Notes under the pieces: model-generated
Seen by the model: only the letters and a program-made list of their open reading frames with translations
Told to the model about the DNA's origin: nothing
The model's database searches: none
Assembly (NCBI GenBank): GCA_028370155.1
Contig: CP116670.1
Location: forward strand, 930,001 to 994,000
Origin: Arthrobacter sp. OVS8
Lineage (GTDB): Bacteria; Actinomycetota; Actinomycetes; Actinomycetales; Micrococcaceae
DNA: 64,000 bases
Direction: 5' to 3'
Made by a program: the position numbers and the translations under genes
Shown: positions 9,929 to 20,058 of the stretch, piece by piece
Layout: every line of letters starts with the position of its first letter
Position numbering within the stretch: position 1 is the stretch's first letter

Positions 9929-10732
9929 CTACCTTGGTTCCGGATACGAACCGAGCGCAAAGGTGTCGCCGTAGACGGACCATCTGAACGGCGGAATGAG
10001 TTCCAGGTTGCCGGCGTCCAGGAGTCCGGAGTGGATGTGCTGGCGCCCGTTCCGCTGGTAGTCGCCCCAGGCCTTGAGGATGCCCACCCGGGTCTCCACC
10101 ACGGCGGCGAGGTACTTGGACTCGTCCCCGCCCCGGGCCGGGGTGCGGCGGGCCCGCCGGGCTGCGGCCAGAATGCCGCCGAACGACTCCTCATCGTCCC
10201 CAAGGCCGTGGTTGACCGATACGTCGTAGTAGAGCGCAAGCCCCAGTGGCCCGACCCCGTCCCGGGCTGCCTCTTCCAGCGCTGGCCGCCAGTAGACCCG
10301 GTCCCGTTCCTCCTGCTGGGTCCGCTGGAAGGCGGGGTCCCCAGCCGCCGAGCTCCAGTCCGCCACGAAGGACGGGTCCAACAGCCGATGGCTCAGCGCA
10401 GGCCGATCTTCGTAGGCCGCGTCCATGATCTGCTCCAACAGCCGCAGGTACCGCCCCAACGGATTTCCCGGGGCGGCTTTTGTGTAGGCCTGCAGAAGCT
10501 CGAGCATGTCGCCAGTGCCGCTGCACCAGCCCACCAGCCCGCCGGTGTAGCCCCGTCCATCACCGATGTCCTCGATGTAGCCGAAGGAGGTGCTCCAGTC
10601 AGGAGTGGAGTTCTCGGCGGTGGAGGTGAGCTGGAGCGCTATCTCCTTGTACACCGGATCCGCGATATCGGTCCGGGTTGGGGCCTCCTCGCTTGCCTGC
10701 CGGCCCCGTCGTCGCCAAAATCGGCCCGGCAT
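9929..10732 (-). CDS. Chitosanase, GH46, without visible signal peptide
   Basis: Endo-hydrolase of chitosan. The 267-residue protein shows the GH46 catalytic segments: LTSTAENST (general acid Glu) and IEDIGDGRGYT (second acidic residue), then VGWCSGTGDMLELL. The start at 10732 has a strong ribosome site (GGGAGG five bases upstream on the minus strand). The N-terminus (MPGRFWRRRGRQ) is basic but has no hydrophobic core, so secretion by Sec or Tat is not evident, which is unusual for this normally extracellular family. Gene order is minus strand after gadB with a 58-base gap; a functional link is not apparent. Confidence 0.86.
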   Translation of the reverse strand: MPGRFWRRRGRQASEEAPTRTDIADPVYKEIALQLTSTAENSTPDWSTSFGYIEDIGDGRGYTGGLVGWCSGTGDMLELLQAYTKAAPGNPLGRYLRLLEQIMDAAYEDRPALSHRLLDPSFVADWSSAAGDPAFQRTQQEERDRVYWRPALEEAARDGVGPLGLALYYDVSVNHGLGDDEESFGGILAAARRARRTPARGGDESKYLAAVVETRVGILKAWGDYQRNGRQHIHSGLLDAGNLELIPPFRWSVYGDTFALGSYPEPR

Positions 10733-10790
10733 CAGACCTCCCGAAGTAGTCGTGACGCCGAGCCTAGCAACCCGCCTGCCACCGTTATAG

Positions 10791-12168
10791 TCAATGGCCG
10801 GGTCCTGTGACGATCTTCTTGCGTTCGGATTCGTGCGCGCCGCCCTTCTTCGCCAGCGTGGAGCACGCCTCCTCGATGTCCCGGGCGAGTGTGTCGACGT
10901 GCTCCCGGCTCATCGTTTCCTTGACCAGGGCCCGCATGATGGTCACGTCCTGGGCGTTCGGCGGCAGGGTGTAGGCCGGCACCATCCAGCCGCGCTCGGC
11001 CGAGAGCTGCCAGGCGATGTCGAACTCGTTGTACCCGGTGTCGGCCGCGAGCCGGAACGCGACCAGGGAAGCTGCTCCTCGTCGGGGCCGATGATCTCGA
11101 ACCGGCCCATGGCGGCCAGCTTCTCGGCGAGGACGCGGGCGTTGGTCTGCATGTTCTGCATGATGTAGGTGTAACCGGCACGGCCGTAGCGCACGAAGTT
11201 GTAGTACTGGGCGAGAACCATCGAGGAGCCGGTGGAGAAGTTCAGGGTGAAGGTCGAGTCGGTTTTGCCGAGGTAGTTCTCCTCGAAGACCAGGTCCTTG
11301 GCCAGGTCGGCCTTCTCCCTGAAGATCAGCCAGCCGATGCCGGGATAGACCAGTCCGAACTTGTGCCCGGAGACATTGATCGAGCGGACCTGCTCGAGCC
11401 GGAAATCCCACTTGGAATCCGGGTAGAGGAAGGGCCAGACAAATCCTCCGCTGGCCCCGTCCACGTGCAGCGGCACATCAAGGCCCCGCTCGCGCTTGAT
11501 CCGCAGCAGCAGGTCGTTGATGCCGACGATGTCGTCCTTGTGACCGGTGAACGTCGTGCCCAGCACGGCTGCGACGCCGATGGTGTTCTCGTCCACATGG
11601 GCCTGCACGTCGTCCGGGCCGATGGTGTACTTCCCGGGCTGCAGCGGCACGATGCGCGGCTCGACGTCGAAGTAGCGGCAGAACTTCTCCCACACGACGT
11701 GCACGTCGCCGCCGAACACCAGGTTCGGGCTCGACGTCGACGCACCGGCAGCCTCGCGGCGCTTGCGCCAGTTCCACTTCAGGGACAGCCCGCCAAGCAT
11801 GATCGCCTCGGAGGACCCTGGGTTCGGGCTCCGGTCGTCTCACCGGGAGCGTTGAACAGGTCGGCGAGCATCCGGATGCAGCGCTGCTCGATCTCGGCCG
11901 TGCGGGGATATTCCGCGTGGTCGATGAAATTGCGGTGCAGGTTCGCTGCAATGATCTGCTGGGCCTGCGGCTCCATCCATGTCGTCACGAATGTCGCCAG
12001 GTTTCGGGCCGGATCACCTTCCAGCGCCAGGTCCTCAGACACCAGCCGCAAAGCGTCCTGAGCGGGAATGCCGGTCTCCGGGAACTCCCGGCTCGGAACT
12101 TCCTGGGTGACGAATCGGTTGCCGAACAGCGCCACGTCGGCATCAGTCGGCTGGGAATTTACTGACAT
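10791..12168 (-). CDS. gadB: Glutamate decarboxylase (PLP-dependent)
   Basis: Converts glutamate to GABA and CO2, consuming a proton. About 459 residues after two one-base repairs near 11820 and 11073. Seen are the N-terminal FPETGIP segment, LHRNFIDHAEYP, the substrate/PLP region DGASGGFVWPF, and the lysine that binds PLP in VSGHKFG. The start ATG 12168 has a GGAG ribosome site. The protein ends in a histidine (TGPGH); in E. coli GadB a C-terminal His takes part in pH control, but equivalence here is only a guess. It is the last gene of an XRE-ClC-YrhK-gadB group, and GAD plus ClC is a known acid-resistance pairing. No GABA antiporter is seen nearby. Confidence 0.9.
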
Positions 12169-12202
12169 CACTTCTCCTTCAGAAACTGTTTTTGCAAAGG
12201 GG

Positions 12203-12947
12203 TTACGGACGAGTTCCCTGGGCTGCACGAACCGTAGCGTCGGTAGACTCCGGACTCAGCATCAGAACCGCGCCGGCGAGGAAGCACAGGGCTCCCACGA
12301 GTGTGCCGAGATTGGCCAGCCCGGCGTTCCAGACATCGCCGCTCGACGGCAGGACAAAGGCCGCGACGGCCGAGACGCCGAACGCAACAGAGCCGGCAAC
12401 GTTGATCACGCCGATCGTCCACGTCCGCGGCCTCGGCCTGCCGGCAGTGGCGCCGCGACCGGCATACCGCAACGCCACAGCGCTTGACGCAAGGAAGGCG
12501 ACTGAACCGAGAGCGTCGGGTCGCCACACCCGCTGCTCGGCGAGCGCCGCGCTGAGGTTGACCAGCAGCGCGTTCGCCGTGCTCCAGTTGAACCAGAGCG
12601 TGCCGGCAAGTTGCAGCGCGCCAGCGAGCCAGACGAGATTCCGCGGCGCCCATGCCCACAACAATCGGCGCCGCGTGGCACCCACGGCCGGGAGCGCGTC
12701 AACGGCTTCGCGGTACTGCAGGAACGCCGCACAGGTGAAGAACAGCGAACCGACGAAGAAGGTGACTCCACACCAGTGCAATCCAACGGCCTCGGCGTAG
12801 AACGGTACCGCCCCAGGGCGAACAGACTCGAGCCAATGATGAACAGCCAGGCGATCCACCGGTCCCGCGCCGTCAAAGGGCCCGCGCTCGGGATCTCAGC
12901 TGCAGGGTCGGTCCTCGAGTGGACCCGATGTTGGACGCCGCCGACAT
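12203..12947 (-). CDS. Multi-pass membrane protein, YrhK-like
   Basis: Integral membrane protein of about 248 residues with roughly six hydrophobic helices (IAWLFIIGSSLFALG, GVTFFVGSLFFTCAAFLQ, LVWLAGALQLAGTLWFNW, VINVAGSVAFGVSAVAAFV, LGTLVGALCFLAGAVLML). Pairs of helices with the pattern FxxGSxxF recall the YrhK domain. A one-base repair in the GGGG near 12813 joins its two halves. The ATG at 12947 is inferred from the TGA/ATG arrangement next to the ClC gene; as written the frame reads straight through from ClC, so a fusion cannot be excluded. It stops 34 bases before gadB. The function is unknown. Confidence 0.55.
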
Positions 12948-12949
12948 CG

Positions 12950-14324
12950 TCAGGCGCCACGGACGCCGTCGGGCCCGGGACGGGGAGCACATTGGTGATC
13001 ACGAAGGCCACCGCCACGGCCACCACCACCTGGGGTGTTACCGCCACACCGTCCGCTCCCATCAGCAGCGTGGCCAGCAGTGTCGACGTCAACGGCAGCC
13101 GCAGCATCGCTGCGCACATGGCTCCCATGCCCATGCCGATCCCTGCCGCGAGATTCATTCCGGGCAACCCGCTCGCAGCAATACCGAGCGCCGCACCGAT
13201 GAACATCGACGGGAACACCGGCCCGCCCCGAAACGCGCTCAGCGAGAGCCCGTAGACCAAGGTCTTACAAGCGATCAGCAGGACCAGCACAGCAAGCGGG
13301 TAATCTGCGGCGTTTTCCACCAGCTCCGGAAGCGCGTCCTGCCCCGAGAACAACACCTGCGTGAAACTGTGCCCGGAGATCAACTGGTACGCCATCGCGG
13401 TAAGACCGATCAGCAGGCCGAGCGCGGACGTCACCAACACCCGGTTCAGATGCACGACCGGACGCAGCGACAGCGCGACCCAGCGGATCAGCCATCCCAA
13501 CAGCGCGCCGACCGCGCCCATGACCACCGCCCAGCCCAACGTCGCCAGCGTCGGCGGCACCGCCGGCGGCACCACGGGCAGCGCGAGCGAGAAGCTGCCC
13601 AGCCCGGTCCAGCCGTCCAGGCCGACGAACACCAGCGCCCCGACGCCGGAAGCGAGCAGCCCGGGCAGGGCCACCAGGCTCAGCGTCATTCCCCGATCCC
13701 TGCGGCCTCCATGATCAGGAATGCACCGAGCACGGGAGACCCGAGCAGGGTGCTGATCGCAGCGAAGCTGCCGGCCGACGCCATGATCGTCAGGGCCATC
13801 GGCGGAGCGTCCTTCTTCACCAGGTGCACCGTCAACGCCCCGAGGCCGCCGCCGATCGCGATCAGCGGCCCCTCAGGCCCGAGCACCGCGCCCAGGCTGA
13901 GCGTGGCCAGCGCCGCGAGTACGATGCCCCCGAGCTCCCGGCGGGTGGGCGGACCGCCGCCCGTCTTGAATCCGAAAGCGGGTGAGTGGCCGCCGTTTCC
14001 CGGCAGATACCGGATGGTCAACGCCGTCAATAGCCCACACAGCGCCAACCATGGAACCGGCCACCACGCAGGAGCAGCACCCCCAAGGACCTGATTCGGC
14101 AGCCCGTCGAAGACGAACCGCTGAAGCGCCGCGACGAAAGCGAGAAAACCGTACGCAATGATCGAGACGGGAACGCCCAGGACCGCTGCCAGCACGAGCG
14201 CAGCCAGGTACGGCCTGGAACGAATCACGACCATCGGATCGATCCCTGGCGACGACGCGGCGGGCTCGCTCATTTCCGACGACATGTCCGCCAAGCTAGC
14301 GTTCCGAGTCGGGACAGTCATCAC
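12950..14324 (-). CDS. ClC-family chloride channel / H+ antiporter
   Basis: Membrane chloride carrier of about 457 residues. The three anion-selectivity signatures are visible: a GNGGHSP equivalent of GSGIP, GPEGPLIA (GxEGP, with the gating glutamate), and GGPVFPSMF (GxFxP). An acidic residue in IMEAAGIG lies where ClC antiporters carry the internal proton glutamate, which favours 2Cl-/H+ exchange. One base missing in a GGGG near 13688 splits the gene. Candidate starts are ATG 14324, 14285 and 14273. The 3' end is uncertain because the frame stays open into the next gene. With gadB it suggests acid resistance: chloride movement balances the charge of proton-consuming decarboxylation. Confidence 0.83.
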
Positions 14325-14384
14325 CCAATGCGGGTGAGAGGGATCCCATGCACACCGATGCCCGGAACCATCGGACTTCTTCGG

Positions 14385-14968
14385 CTACAAGGACTTGGGC
14401 CGCGCGCGTACGTGCATGCGCTCGCCCTGCTGTCCAAACAGGCTGATGAACTCGACGGGTCTGCCGTCAGCGCTGGCGAACCAGTGCGGCGTACGGGTGT
14501 CGAATTCCGCGGCTTCGCCAGGGCGAAGTTCAAAGTCTTTGTCGCCCAGCACCAGGCGCAGCCGTCCGTTGAGGATGTAGAGCCATTCATAGCCTTCATG
14601 AACGCGCGGGTCGGGCTCTGCCCGCGGGCATCGCCCGCGAGCACCATCTTGAAGGCCTGCAGCCCGCCCGGGCGGCGTGTGAGAGGAACAGCCGTCATGT
14701 CGCCGTGAGTGATGGGCTGGAGGTGGATCCTGGGATCCCCGGTGAGCGGGGCGCCGACCAGATCATCGAGGGGAACACCGTACATCCTCGCGAGGGGCAG
14801 CAGGATTTCGAGGTTTGGCCTGCGTTGGCCGGATTCCAGGCGGGACAGGGTGCTCACCGATACTCCGGATGCGGAGGAGACGTCTCCGAGGGTGAGGTTT
14901 CGTTCGGCACGGAGTGCCCGAAGCCGGGGGCCCACCGCCCCGAGAACATCGTCAAGTTCGTTTGCCAT
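14385..14968 (-). CDS. XRE-family transcriptional regulator with C-terminal cupin domain
   Basis: About 195 residues. An N-terminal helix-turn-helix (LTLGDVSSASGVSVSTLSRLE, about residues 20-40) binds DNA, and a C-terminal cupin barrel (YEWLYILNG, DFELRPGEAAEFDT, PHWFAS) senses a ligand or metal. The frame breaks near 14620 and is repaired by one base, giving a stop at 14385-14387. The start ATG 14968 fits the family length. It precedes the ClC-YrhK-gadB group on the same strand (60-base gap) and is divergent from a thioredoxin-reductase-like gene, so it could control either. Two short palindromes lie just upstream of its start. Confidence 0.82.
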
Positions 14969-14977
14969 ACCCTCACT

Positions 14978-15002
14978 TTGCCATAACGGCAACAAACTTT
15001 GT
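14978..15002. promoter_or_regulatory. Paired short palindromes in divergent promoter region
   Basis: TTGCC-ATAAC-GGCAA (14978-14992) is followed at once by ACAAA-C-TTTGT (14992-15002). They lie between the divergent XRE-cupin gene (start 14968) and the flavoenzyme gene (start 15091). Position and symmetry suit an operator for the XRE regulator, including autoregulation; the assignment is an inference. Confidence 0.4.
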
Positions 15003-15090
15003 CAAACCTGGTTCATGCGAGGGAGGCTGGTGTCACCGCCCAAGGACGCCGGCGGCGAACTTTCAGGACGCGACGAAGGACACATCAGTA

Positions 15091-16142
15091 TGAACACCAC
15101 ACGGTATGACGTTGTCATTGTTGGCGGCGGCGCGGCGGGACTCAGCGCGGCCACGACGCTGGGCCGGGCGCTGCGCTCGGTACTGGTCATCGATTCCGGA
15201 ACTCCACGCAACGCACCGGCGGCGGGTGTACACGGCTACCTTTCGAGGGACGGCATGAACCCCGGGGAGCTCCTGTCCATCGGACGCAGCGAACTGCTCT
15301 CCTACGGAGCAACGGTCGTTGATGGCGAAGCCGTTGCAGCGCATCGAACCCCGATGGATTCGAGGTGGTTCTGGGAGATGCCCGACAGTTCTCCGGCAGG
15401 CGCCTGCTCGTCACCACCGGCTTGACGGACCAGCTGCCTCCCATCGACGGGCTGCGGGAGCAATGGGGAAAGGGCGTGGTGCACTGCCCCTACTGCCATG
15501 GCTGGGAAATCCGCGGGCAACGGATCGGAGTGCTGGGCACCGGCCCGCTGTCCGTCCACCAGGCACTGCAATTCAGACAGTGGTCCCCTGACATCACCCT
15601 CTTCCTCAACGACACTGTCGAACCCACCGACGAGGAATGGGACAAACTCGCCGCCCGCTCCATAGCGGTCGTCGACGGCGCCGTGGCTTCCGTTGACGCT
15701 GTCGACGGCGTCCTCACGGGACTCACGCTCCGGCAGGGCACCTCCTTCGGCCTACAGGCATTGGCCGTCGGAACGCGGATGGAAGCCAGATCCGCGCTAC
15801 TGAAATCACTCGGGCTAAGTTCCCAGGTACACCCGTCGGGGCCGGACGGTTCATCGAGACCGACGCCATGGGTGCGACGGCCGTCCCCGGTGTGTATGCG
15901 GGCGGCAATGTCTCCAACCTGATGGCCCAGGTGATCACCGCGGCGGCCGAGGGGTCATGAGTGGCGCACGGATCAACGCCGATCTCATCGACGAGGAAAC
16001 CCGCTGGGCCGTTGAGGGCCACTTCGGCCCCTTCTCGGCCACGTCGGAAGCAGCCGTCTCCAAGATGGTGCTGGATCACCGTCGTCATGGCCCTGATGTT
16101 GGGCAGGAGGCTCCCGGCGTGGTTATTCCAGCTAGCCGCTGA
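15091..16142 (+). CDS. FAD-dependent thioredoxin-reductase-like oxidoreductase
   Basis: Flavoprotein disulfide reductase of about 350 residues. The N-terminal FAD-binding motif is [12 protein letters not shown], the redox-active CPYC lies in [12 protein letters not shown], the NADPH-binding GTGPLSVHQ follows, and the FAD-closing motif is [10 protein letters not shown]. Three frameshifts (near 15335, 15835 and 15955) are each repaired by one base in a C or G run. The last repair extends the frame to a TGA at 16142 that overlaps the end of the convergent LGFP gene by 11 bases. The absence of a paired thioredoxin suggests a TrxR-like enzyme of unknown partner rather than TrxB itself. Confidence 0.82.
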
Positions 16143-19100
16143 CCACTCCTGTCCGCGAGTTCCATGTCAGCCGACCGCCGCGGAAAGCCGATTCCCGACC
16201 GACGGGAACTGCATACTCGTCGGTCAACGGATAGCCGAGCCGGCCCCGTTCCCAGCCCAGTGAGGCCCATTTCGCCCGGATGGCCCCCTGAACAGCATGC
16301 GCCCCCGTCGCCGGCGACCAGTAGATCGAAGAGCCCCTCGAACCGGAGAAGTGGTTGTACCTGCCCACCCCATCGGCCGTTCCCAGTTCATCGGTCAATG
16401 GATAGCCCAGCGGACCGCGCTCCCAGCCCAGTGAAGCCCACTTCGTCCGGATGCCTCCCTGGACCGCATGCGCCCCCGTCGCCGGCGACCAGTAAATCGA
16501 AGAGCCCCCGTACCGGAGAAATGGTTGTACCTGCCCACCCCGTCGGGAGTTCCCAGCTCATCGGTCAACGGGTAGCCCAGCCGACCCCGTTCCCAGCCCA
16601 GTGAAGCCCACCTCGCCCGGATGCCCCCTGAACAGCATGCGCCCCCGTCGCCGGCGACCAGTAAATCGAAGAGCCCCCGTACCGGAGAAATGGTTGTACC
16701 TGCCCACCCCATCAGGCGTTACCAGCTCATCGGTCAACGGGTAGCCCAGCCGACCCCGTTCCCAGCCCAGTGAGGCCCACTTCGCCCGGATGGCCCCCGG
16801 ACCGCATGCGCCCCCGTCGCCGAGGACCAGTAAATCGAAGAGCCCCCGAACCGGAGAAATGGTTGTACTGGCCCAGCCCGTCAGGCGTTCGCAAACCGTC
16901 GGTGGTCGGGAAGCCGAGGCTGCCGGCTGCTCCACCCGCAGCCTGGTAGGAGGTGTAGATTGCACCGTGGACCTCGTGCGCTCCGGTCGCCGGCGACCAG
17001 CAAATCACCCCTTTGTTGTAGTCCTGGCATTTCCCGCCCAGGACCGGATATTCAAGAGTGAGTGACCTGCCGAGGACTGACCTCGGGTCCCCGGCACCGA
17101 TCTGGTAGGCCTTGAGCGCAATGGGGTCATCGACGCCAATTCCGGTGAGCATCACCTTCTGCTCGCCCTGGCCGTCGTTCGCGGTGAACAGGTAGTAGGT
17201 GTCTTGGGTCCCGGCCTGTCCGGCCGCCGTCGGCTTGAACGTCACACTCTGATAGGCGGATTCACCCGGAGGGATCACCAGGCCCTCGGAAATCGGCAGA
17301 GTGGTTGAGAAGACTCCCTGTGGCGCCTTGGCCTTGGTGATCGTCATCGGGATATTTCCGGAGTTGACTATCGTGAAGTCCCAGGTGGCCACTGTGCCCA
17401 GGGCGACGTCACCAAAGTCCAGCGTCGGCGGCAGCTGCAGGTGCGCCGCCCCTGACACTGCCGTCGCCGTCACAGGAACTCTCAAGGCGCCGCGATCACT
17501 CGAGACGAGCAGTTCATCGGTCACCGGAGTCGCCGTCGTCGGGCTGAACGTGATGGACACCGGGACTGAGGTAAGCGGCTGGATGGTCTGCCCCACGGCG
17601 GCACGGTCGCCGGATCGACCTTAAGCGCGGCGCTGGCCGGCAACGTGACGCCGGTGACCGTGGCGACCGTCGTGCCCGTGTTGACGACGTTGACTGTTTG
17701 ACGGCTGCTGGTCTCCGTGGGAACGTCCGTGAATCCGATCGTGGCTGGCGTCGCCCCCAGGCCGTCCTTTGTGCCCACTCCGTGGACACCCAGGAGATCC
17801 GTCTCGCCGTCGGACGTTGTGACGGTCAGCGCACCGTCCGCCTGCCCCGGCGCAGTCGGTGAAAAGGTCACGGGAACTGTCATGCTTCCGCCCTTGGCCA
17901 GCGCCCGGGGAAGGGTGAGAGTTCCGATGCCGAACGGGGCAGCAGCTGTGACGGTGCTGACGGTCACCGCACGCGTAGCCGTTATCGTCACCGTGCCTCC
18001 TCCGGTGGCACCCACCGCAGCCGTGCCCAGATCGGTGTTCGCCGCCCCGACGGCGGAGGTGGTTGGTGCACCGAAGCCCAGGATGTGCCCGTCCCTCGTC
18101 CCCACGAAGACACGGCCATTGTCCGTGGCCACCGAGGAGAACTTGGCGGCTGTGCCCAGCGGGGCGGTGAAGACCTGCTGGAGCTTGCCGCTGCTGTCCG
18201 GGAGGGCCCGGTAGGCACGAAGTTCCGCACCGACGCCGGTGGGTCCGGTGGAATAGACGACCCAGACCAGGGCCGAGGAGGCGTCCGTGCCGTTGGAGGT
18301 CACCGAAGGCGCACCGGAGGTATACCCGAAAGTGCCGACGGAGGTTCCCACAGAGGCGAGTTGCATGCCTCCGGTGCTGGTTGGCAGGAGCTTGTGCGCG
18401 CGGAGGTAGCCCTTGTTTTCGACGGTGTAGATGTAGCCGCCACTGGCGGTCCCGAGGAACGCGGGCCGTCCCCAGACTCCGCTGTACGGGCCGGCTTCGT
18501 CTAGGACTGCGTCGCCGCCGGCCGCCCTTGCCCCATGCCGCCCAGGTTGTCCCGGTCCAGCAGGTAGACACGACCGTCCTTGCCGGCCTGGACCAGCAGG
18601 TGCGGGTGCGCCAGCGTCCCGTAGCCGTCGGGGATGGCGATCGGGGCCCCGGAACCCAGGTCGGCGTCGTCCTGGTCCAGTTTGGCGTTGTTGGCCGGGC
18701 TGAAAAAGTCAGTCGGAGTGAGGTTTCCATCGGTGCCGACATTGAGCCGCACCACAGACTCGGCGAGGGTTGCAGGCGGCGTCTTACCCGGACCGGGCTT
18801 GGGCGAAATGCCGTTGCCGGTAGCGAACAGGATTTGCCCGGCCCCGTCCGAGACCAGGCCTCCGCCGGACTGCCAGATCCCGCCCTCCGCGTTGCTGTTG
18901 CCGGACTCGGTGGCCCACATCGTCGTCTGCCGCCCGGCGGTAGACACGCCGACAACGTAGCCGACGAAGGGGGCATAGTCGCAGTGGCTGGCGAACCCCG
19001 CGTACACCACCCCGTCCATGAGGAGCAGCCCGGGCCGCTGCATTGCGGTCATGGCGTTGAACGGGCGTGACGGGTCGTTCGTCGGTGCGCCGCTGATGAG

Positions 19101-19642
19101 GACCGGGAACCCGGCCCGCTCAGCCCTGTCACCAGATCGAGGGAGTGCATGTACCAGTGCGGCAGCTGCGGGCTCGCTCCGTCGTTCGTTTTGGCCAGCA
19201 TGAAGACGGACTTTGTCGCCGGGTCGAAGACCGGAGTGGACGTGATGCCGATGTTTGGCGTGAGGTCGCCGCAGCTCACTGTTGATGCCGGCCAGGCCGG
19301 CCCGAGGGGGCGTACCCACTTCGTCGTGCCCGTAGCGCTGTCCAATCCGTACGCGAAATTGTTCTCGGTTGCTGCAATGACGGTGCCGCCGACAACGAGC
19401 GGCTGGGCGTACACCTGCCCGTCCACGGCTGTGGAGAACAGCCTGCCGAAGGTCGAGGACGCGACCGACGACGGCGAGAGCACGTTCTCGTTGTTGTCCC
19501 ACCCCGTCCGCAGCACATCGTGGGCGACGGTCCCAACGTCCGCGGCGGCGGTGCCGCCTGCGGACAGCCCGGTAAGTACGAGCAGTGTTGACAGCACCGC
19601 CGCCAGGGCACGGCGAGGCGGAGGTTTGGGTTGAGCACGCAT
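16132..19642 (-). CDS. Large secreted beta-propeller / choice-of-anchor-D / LGFP-repeat cell-surface protein
   Basis: About 1175 residues. A signal peptide starts at ATG 19642 (basic n-region, then [17 protein letters not shown], cleavage after TAAA). Residues ~40-460 form a quinoprotein/PQQ-like propeller ([51 protein letters not shown]). Then come two or more Ig-like choice-of-anchor D modules ([24 protein letters not shown]). Last are about five LGFP repeats of ~57 residues ([25 protein letters not shown]). LGFP repeats are known from actinobacterial envelope proteins and probably bind the wall. At least eight one-base frameshifts break the frame, several in the repeats. It is convergent with the flavoenzyme gene and divergent from dedA. 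No LPXTG sorting signal is visible. Confidence 0.8.
16180..16960. repeat. Tandem ~170 bp DNA repeats encoding LGFP modules
   Basis: Near-identical units recur with phase marks (GGTTGTAC) at 16353, 16523, 16692 and 16861, a spacing of 169-170. The expected period is 171 (57 codons), so each unit seems to lack one or two bases. The nucleotide identity between units is very high, higher than protein selection alone would need, which points to recent duplication or gene conversion. Confidence 0.85.
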
Positions 19643-20058
19643 ATGAGAGACCTTTTTCTGAGCCTTGTGGACTGACTCAATGCGTGGATCGTAGGCGCGA
19701 AAAGGGGGCTGCACAGGAGTGGTCCCTACCCGGCTTTGAAGCGCAGGACGCTCTATTCCCAAGCGGTCACTACTTGCTCGGCGCGCCCGGATCCGGGTGA
19801 CTACTTGCGTGGTCGAAGCGGAGCCTGCAGGGTATGGCTGCGCCGCGTATGTGGCTGGGCCCACGCGCCGGGAAATGTCAGACCGGTGTCGCCGTCGGGC
19901 GGGGCTGTGACCGCAGCGTGCTCTTGACGCGGCCCGGGTCGCAAGCGTATACAAGGGCCATCCGGGGTCGTCGCAGGGGTCACGGACGCAAACCCACGCG
20001 GGCAGCGCGGGGACCGTCACCACGAACCACGGCGGAGCAGCGAAGTGAGGTGTGAGCG
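19643..20058. other. Divergent promoter region of LGFP-protein gene and dedA
   Basis: No gene is supported in these 416 bases. A sigma70-like promoter for dedA is given separately (19924-19953). No comparable promoter could be picked out for the minus-strand LGFP gene. Confidence 0.5.
19924..19953 (+). promoter_or_regulatory. Sigma70-type promoter upstream of dedA
   Basis: TTGACG (19924-19929) and TATACA (19948-19953) are separated by 18 bases. This is a good match to the housekeeping consensus, about 105 bases upstream of the dedA start. Confidence 0.5.

Noticed and set aside
16180..16960. Regular repeats that might be taken for a CRISPR array
   Set aside because: The period is ~170 bases, the units are fully repeated without unique spacers, and they code for LGFP modules in the minus-strand gene.
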